From NCBI RefSeq assembly GCF_000427885.1, contig NZ_ATYW01000021.1, positions 73,824 through 137,823 on the forward strand: a DNA stretch of 64,000 bases, read 5' to 3'. Positions 60,882 to 64,000 of this stretch are shown piece after piece (positions within the stretch are counted from its first letter, which is position 1; every line of letters begins with the position of its first letter). Position numbers and translations under genes: made by a program. Below the pieces are notes generated by a model that was not told the origin of the DNA, made no database searches, and worked only from the letters and a program-made list of their open reading frames with translations. This stretch comes from Glycomyces tenuis DSM 44171 (lineage in GTDB: Bacteria; Actinomycetota; Actinomycetes; Mycobacteriales; Micromonosporaceae).

Positions 60882-62426
60882 TCACTCGATGTAGTAGCAG
60901 TCCTGATACGCGGTACCCGAATCCAGGCCCCACACGCCGTAGTACGGGATCACGTTCCCACTGGTCGTCCTGACGACCATCTCGTACTCGCCCGCCGGGA
61001 GCGTCAGTGTCTCCCACACGGCGACCCAGTCGCCGCACTGCGCCGCGCAGTCGCCACAGGCGCCGATGGTGATGCTGCCGGTCTCGGGCCCCGTATACAG
61101 CACCTCGAGCTGCAGGTTGGAGGCGTTGCCGATCTCGAGAGTGACCGAACCATCCCCAGTGGACCCGGACGGGCTCGGATCGGAGAGCTCGCCGCCGCTG
61201 GAGCGCGCATCGGCGATCGCGTCCAGGATCGCCTGCTCCGCGGCGGCCTCGGCCTCCGCTTCCGCGGCCTCTTCCGCGGCCTCCGCCGCTTCCTCGGCGG
61301 CCTCGGCCTCCGCGGCCTCCTCGGCGGCCTCCTCCGCGGCGATCTGATCGAGGAGGTCCTGCGCCGCGGCGGCGTTCGGATCGTCCGGGTAGTCGTCCAC
61401 GAGCTCCCGCAGCAACGACTCGGCGGTCGAGAGGTTGTCCGAGTCGTAGGCGTCCACACCGCAGGTGAACAACAGACCCGGCAGTTCGGCCGCGGCCTCG
61501 GCCGCCACCGCCTCGGCCGTCTCCAGGGCTGCCGAGTCCTCCACCGAAGGCAGAGTCGGAGCGTCGATGAAGTACCGCACCGGCCCCCTCGAGTCGCATT
61601 CCTCACCCTCGGGGATCGCCTCCCTGTACGCCCGGTACCCGGCCAGCGCCGACTCCTCCACCAGTCCGGCCGCCTCGGAGTCCGGGAAGTCGGCCAGCAC
61701 GATCCCATACTGCCCGAACGCGTCCGTGTAGGCCCGGAAGGGGGCGGTGGGAGGGTGCTCGCTCCATAGCGCCTCGGCGTAGTCGAGGTGGGCTCGGGCG
61801 AGTTCCTCCCGAACGGTGCCGACCGCGACCGCGTCCTCCTCGGCCAGATACTCCTCGTAGGCCGCGAACGACGCCTCGAAATCGCCTTCCGCCGCCACGC
61901 CGCGGGCCTCGGCCAGCAGCTCGCACTGCCGCTGCTGCTCGAGCGCCGTCGCCGAAGCCTCGCTGAAGGCGAGCCCGTACAGCGTCACCAGTCGCCCGTA
62001 ATGCGAGCGGGCGGTCTCGCAGTCCCCGGCCTCGTGCGCGGCCAGGCCTTCGTCGAGCTCGGCCGCCGCGGCCCAGCGCAGGCTCGCGACGCCCGCAGCC
62101 AGGACGACCGGCACCATGGCGGCGGCCGCGATCACCGGCCACCGGGGCCGCCGGGAGTCCGACGGCGACCGCGACGCGAGGATCCAGGTGTGGACGGCCG
62201 TCCAGCACAGCCACAGGACGGCGACCGCCGCCCACAGCTGCGGTGCGCGGGCCACTGCGCCCGCGACGCACGCCACGAGGAGCGCCGCTGTGCCCGCGAG
62301 GTGCGCGAATCCGATCCTGAACCGCCGCAGGTAGTGATAGCCGAGGCCCAGGCCCGAGAGGTTGAGCAGTACGGCGGTGGCTCCCAGCCGAGTGGGCCGC
62401 CGGAGTGTGAAACGACCGTTCGTCAT
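60882..62426 (-). CDS. Membrane/TPR-like protein with Ala-Glu coiled coil and C-terminal beta-domain
   Basis: 514 residues. The N-terminal ~125 residues hold four to five helices (LGATAVLLNLSGLGLGYHYL, FAHLAGTAALLVACVAGAV, LWAAVAVLWLCWTAVHTWIL, PVIAAAAMVPVVLAAGVASL). TPR-like helical pairs follow (CETARSHYGRLVTLYG, GDFEASFAAYEEYLAEE, STAESLLRELVDDYPDDPNA), then a near-pure Glu/Ala stretch, and a ~90-residue beta-domain with Cys residues (GACGDCAAQCGDW, AYQDCYYIE). Its ATG overlaps the stop of the YbaB-like gene (ATGA). The combination is unusual; role unknown, perhaps an envelope assembly factor. Confidence 0.8.
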   Translation of the reverse strand: MTNGRFTLRRPTRLGATAVLLNLSGLGLGYHYLRRFRIGFAHLAGTAALLVACVAGAVARAPQLWAAVAVLWLCWTAVHTWILASRSPSDSRRPRWPVIAAAAMVPVVLAAGVASLRWAAAAELDEGLAAHEAGDCETARSHYGRLVTLYGLAFSEASATALEQQRQCELLAEARGVAAEGDFEASFAAYEEYLAEEDAVAVGTVREELARAHLDYAEALWSEHPPTAPFRAYTDAFGQYGIVLADFPDSEAAGLVEESALAGYRAYREAIPEGEECDSRGPVRYFIDAPTLPSVEDSAALETAEAVAAEAAAELPGLLFTCGVDAYDSDNLSTAESLLRELVDDYPDDPNAAAAQDLLDQIAAEEAAEEAAEAEAAEEAAEAAEEAAEAEAEAAAEQAILDAIADARSSGGELSDPSPSGSTGDGSVTLEIGNASNLQLEVLYTGPETGSITIGACGDCAAQCGDWVAVWETLTLPAGEYEMVVRTTSGNVIPYYGVWGLDSGTAYQDCYYIE

Positions 62427-63109
62427 GCCGTCCCCTCCCCGAAGCACCGGGCGACGAGGTCGGCGACGACCGACTCGGCCCGGCGCTGGACGGCCGTGAT
62501 CGCGGCCGCGGTCTCCGAGGCGAGCGTCTCGCAGTCGTAGTCCAGCGTCGCGTTCGGCACCAGGAACCTGCACGCGGTCAAGCGGCCCTCCAGGTCCGCC
62601 TCCACCGTGCACAGCTCGTCCTCGTCGGTGTACTCGATCCGCTCGCTCGCGCGGGCCTCCAGCTGCGCGCGCAGCACCGCGAACCCGGGGTTCTCGTCGC
62701 CGCCCTCGTACAAGGCCGCGCCGACCCGCTCCAGGCGGGCCGCCTCGCCGGCGCGCGCCGCCTCGGCCGCCGCCCACGCCTCCACCACCGCCTCGGCCAC
62801 CACCGGATTGCTGAGCCGGTCGATCGTGGGGCTGAACGCCAGCGAGGTCAAACGCCCGGTGTAGTCCAGGCGCAGCCATACGACCCGCTCGGGGTCGGTA
62901 CCGTCGAAGGCGGACCGCTGCAGCTCCTCGATCAGCGCCTCGGCCTTCTCGGCGCGCCGCCGCGTCTCCTCCACCGTCTCGCGCGAGGGCGCCAGCTCCA
63001 GCGCGCGCATCGCCGAGTCCCGGCTCGGGCCCTCCGGGAGGCGGGCGACCGCGCGCCGCCCGGCCGCCAGTCGCTCTTCGTAGTCGTCGGGGACGTCGAG
63101 ACGGTCCAT
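62423..63109 (-). CDS. Protein with two YbaB/EbfC-like domains
   Basis: 228 residues. A coiled-coil segment (SRETVEETRRRAEKAEALIEELQ) leads to a YbaB-like unit (VVWLRLDYTGRLTSLAFSPTIDRLSNPVVAEAVVEAW). A second coiled-coil and related unit follow (LCTVEADLEGRLTACRFLVPNATLDYDCETLASETAAAI). Single YbaB proteins are ~110 residues and dimerise; this looks like a fused dimer. Translationally coupled to the TPR membrane gene. Such genes often accompany type VII loci in actinobacteria. Confidence 0.82.
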   Translation of the reverse strand: MDRLDVPDDYEERLAAGRRAVARLPEGPSRDSAMRALELAPSRETVEETRRRAEKAEALIEELQRSAFDGTDPERVVWLRLDYTGRLTSLAFSPTIDRLSNPVVAEAVVEAWAAAEAARAGEAARLERVGAALYEGGDENPGFAVLRAQLEARASERIEYTDEDELCTVEADLEGRLTACRFLVPNATLDYDCETLASETAAAITAVQRRAESVVADLVARCFGEGTA

Positions 63110-63324
63110 CGGTCTTTCCTCTCTCGTGCCTGCGGCGCCACGGCCGCCTCCGCATCGGATCAGGCGAATGCTCGCGCGCCGCCTCCCGGATCCGTCCCCG
63201 AACGATCATGGACGGCCCGAGCCGGGCGCCGAGGTCCCCGGCCGTTCACGGATCGGAGGATCCGGTCATCGACATCTATGTGGGACACTGGCAGTGGATG
63301 CCCCCAGCAGTAAGGCCGCCTCAC

Positions 63325-64000
63325 ATGCCAGTACTCGACGCCCGCCTGCTCGGGCCCTTCGAGGTCCGAGTCGACGGCGAACCGGTCACCATCCCGGGAC
63401 GCAACACCCGCAAAGTGCTCGTCATGCTGCTCGACGAGGCGAACAAGCCGGTGCAGATCACCGGCCTCGCCCGGGGGCTGTGGGAGGACGCCGAACTCCC
63501 CGACAACCCGAAGAAGCAGATCCAGAACATCGTCGGCGAGATCCGCCGGGCCCACGGCCTGCTCAAAGAGCGCCTGAAGACCGTCAGCGAGGACGCCTAC
63601 CAGTTCAACGTCGCCGACTCGGAGCTCGACGTGCTGCGCTGCAAGGCCGCCGAGCGGCACGCCCGCGCCCTCCGGGAGGCCGGCGACCTCGAAGCGGCCG
63701 GCGCGCGGCTGCGGGGCGCGCTCGCCGAATGGCGCGGCCCGGCCCTGGCAGGCATGTCCGGCCACATGGTCGAGTCGATCGCCCGCACCCTGGACGGGGA
63801 CCGCCTCTCGCTGCTGGAGCAGCGCTTCGACGTCGAACTGGCGCTGGGCGGGCACCACCGGCTGCTCGGCGAGCTCCGCGAGACCGTCCGCCGCCACCCC
63901 ACCCGCCAGCGCTTCGCCGCCCAGCTGATGCGCGCGCTCCACGCCTCGGGCCGCACCGGGGAGGCCCTGGAGTTCTTCGAGGCGGTCAAGGAGCGGCAGG
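63325..64000 (+). CDS. AfsR/SARP-family regulator (3' end outside window)
   Basis: 225 residues are visible and the frame is open at the right edge. The N-terminal winged helix reads LDARLLGPFEVRVDGEPVTIPGRNTRKVLVMLL, with GLWEDAELPDNPKKQIQNIVGEIRRAHG as recognition region. The bacterial transcriptional-activation domain follows (DVLRCKAAERHARALREAGDLEAAGARLRGALAEWRGPALAGMSG, then TRQRFAAQLMRALHASGRTGEALEFFE). SARP proteins activate antibiotic or developmental clusters. ATG 63325 starts the conserved part; an in-frame ATG at 63298 is possible. Divergent from the YbaB-like gene, so its targets may lie to the right. Confidence 0.9.
   Translation, partial: MPVLDARLLGPFEVRVDGEPVTIPGRNTRKVLVMLLDEANKPVQITGLARGLWEDAELPDNPKKQIQNIVGEIRRAHGLLKERLKTVSEDAYQFNVADSELDVLRCKAAERHARALREAGDLEAAGARLRGALAEWRGPALAGMSGHMVESIARTLDGDRLSLLEQRFDVELALGGHHRLLGELRETVRRHPTRQRFAAQLMRALHASGRTGEALEFFEAVKERQ

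Overview
The window is high-GC DNA (roughly 70% G+C, with third codon positions almost always G or C) from a filamentous-type actinomycete. Evidence for this includes a bldC developmental regulator next to valine dehydrogenase, DisA, DUF3073, type VII (WXG100/EspC/YbaB) genes, an AfsR/SARP regulator, a tandem-11-mer PHO box and many apparently leaderless GTG/ATG starts 6-8 nt after a TAnnnT box. A Glycomyces- or Stackebrandtia-like organism would fit, but that placement is inference. The content is mostly chromosomal core, with an accessory stretch from about 48.3 to 58 kb.

Layout. 0-2 kb: 3' part of a branched-chain-type 2-oxo acid dehydrogenase operon (E1 beta, E2). 2.4-13.7 kb: Pro-rich single-pass membrane proteins carrying a four-Cys 'septum-formation/LppU-like' module, a thioredoxin-NHL protein, an orphan pstB behind a PHO box, an aldehyde dehydrogenase. 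13.9-17 kb: DUF3073, valine dehydrogenase, a hypothetical protein and bldC. 17.4-24.4 kb: mutY, an anchored secreted protein, disA, a PH-like membrane protein, an Rpn-family nuclease, purA and a degenerate diacylglycerol-kinase-like protein. 24.5-31 kb: GH42 beta-galactosidase, SGNH hydrolase with a coupled 31-aa membrane peptide, an orphan antitoxin beside a decayed toxin, a MarR/membrane protein pair and a DUF4253 protein. 31-35 kb: lipoprotein, TetR repressor and divergent two-gene ABC exporter. 35-42 kb: beta-propeller lipoprotein, sugar ABC importer without its own ATPase, tRNA-Gly(CCC), trypsin-like protease. 42-48.3 kb: erythromycin-esterase-type hydrolase, GNAT, PP2C/SpoIIE phosphatase, FadE5-like acyl-CoA dehydrogenase.

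48.3-58 kb is the most distinctive part. Two divergent WXG-type loci encode long proteins that share a C-terminal W-G...DDPYA tail. They are followed by a YbaB / EspC-like / WXG-with-membrane-helix / deaminase-toxin cassette. After it comes a run of small immunity-like genes, including a frameshifted one, a CPCC zinc-ribbon protein and a broken duplicate. No secretion ATPase (EccC) or other ESX machinery lies in the window, so export would depend on genes elsewhere. 58-64 kb: a membrane-anchored protein, a frameshifted gene at a GGTC tandem repeat, an APH-type kinase, a twin-YbaB plus membrane/TPR operon, and the start of a SARP regulator running off the right edge.

Functional links: valine dehydrogenase and the E1/E2 enzymes belong to branched-chain amino-acid catabolism. 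The TetR and MarR genes each sit beside inverted or direct repeats that look like their operators. The sugar importer has a GAAACTTTC-centred operator. The polymorphic-toxin cassette with its immunity array is the best candidate for an incompletely described system.
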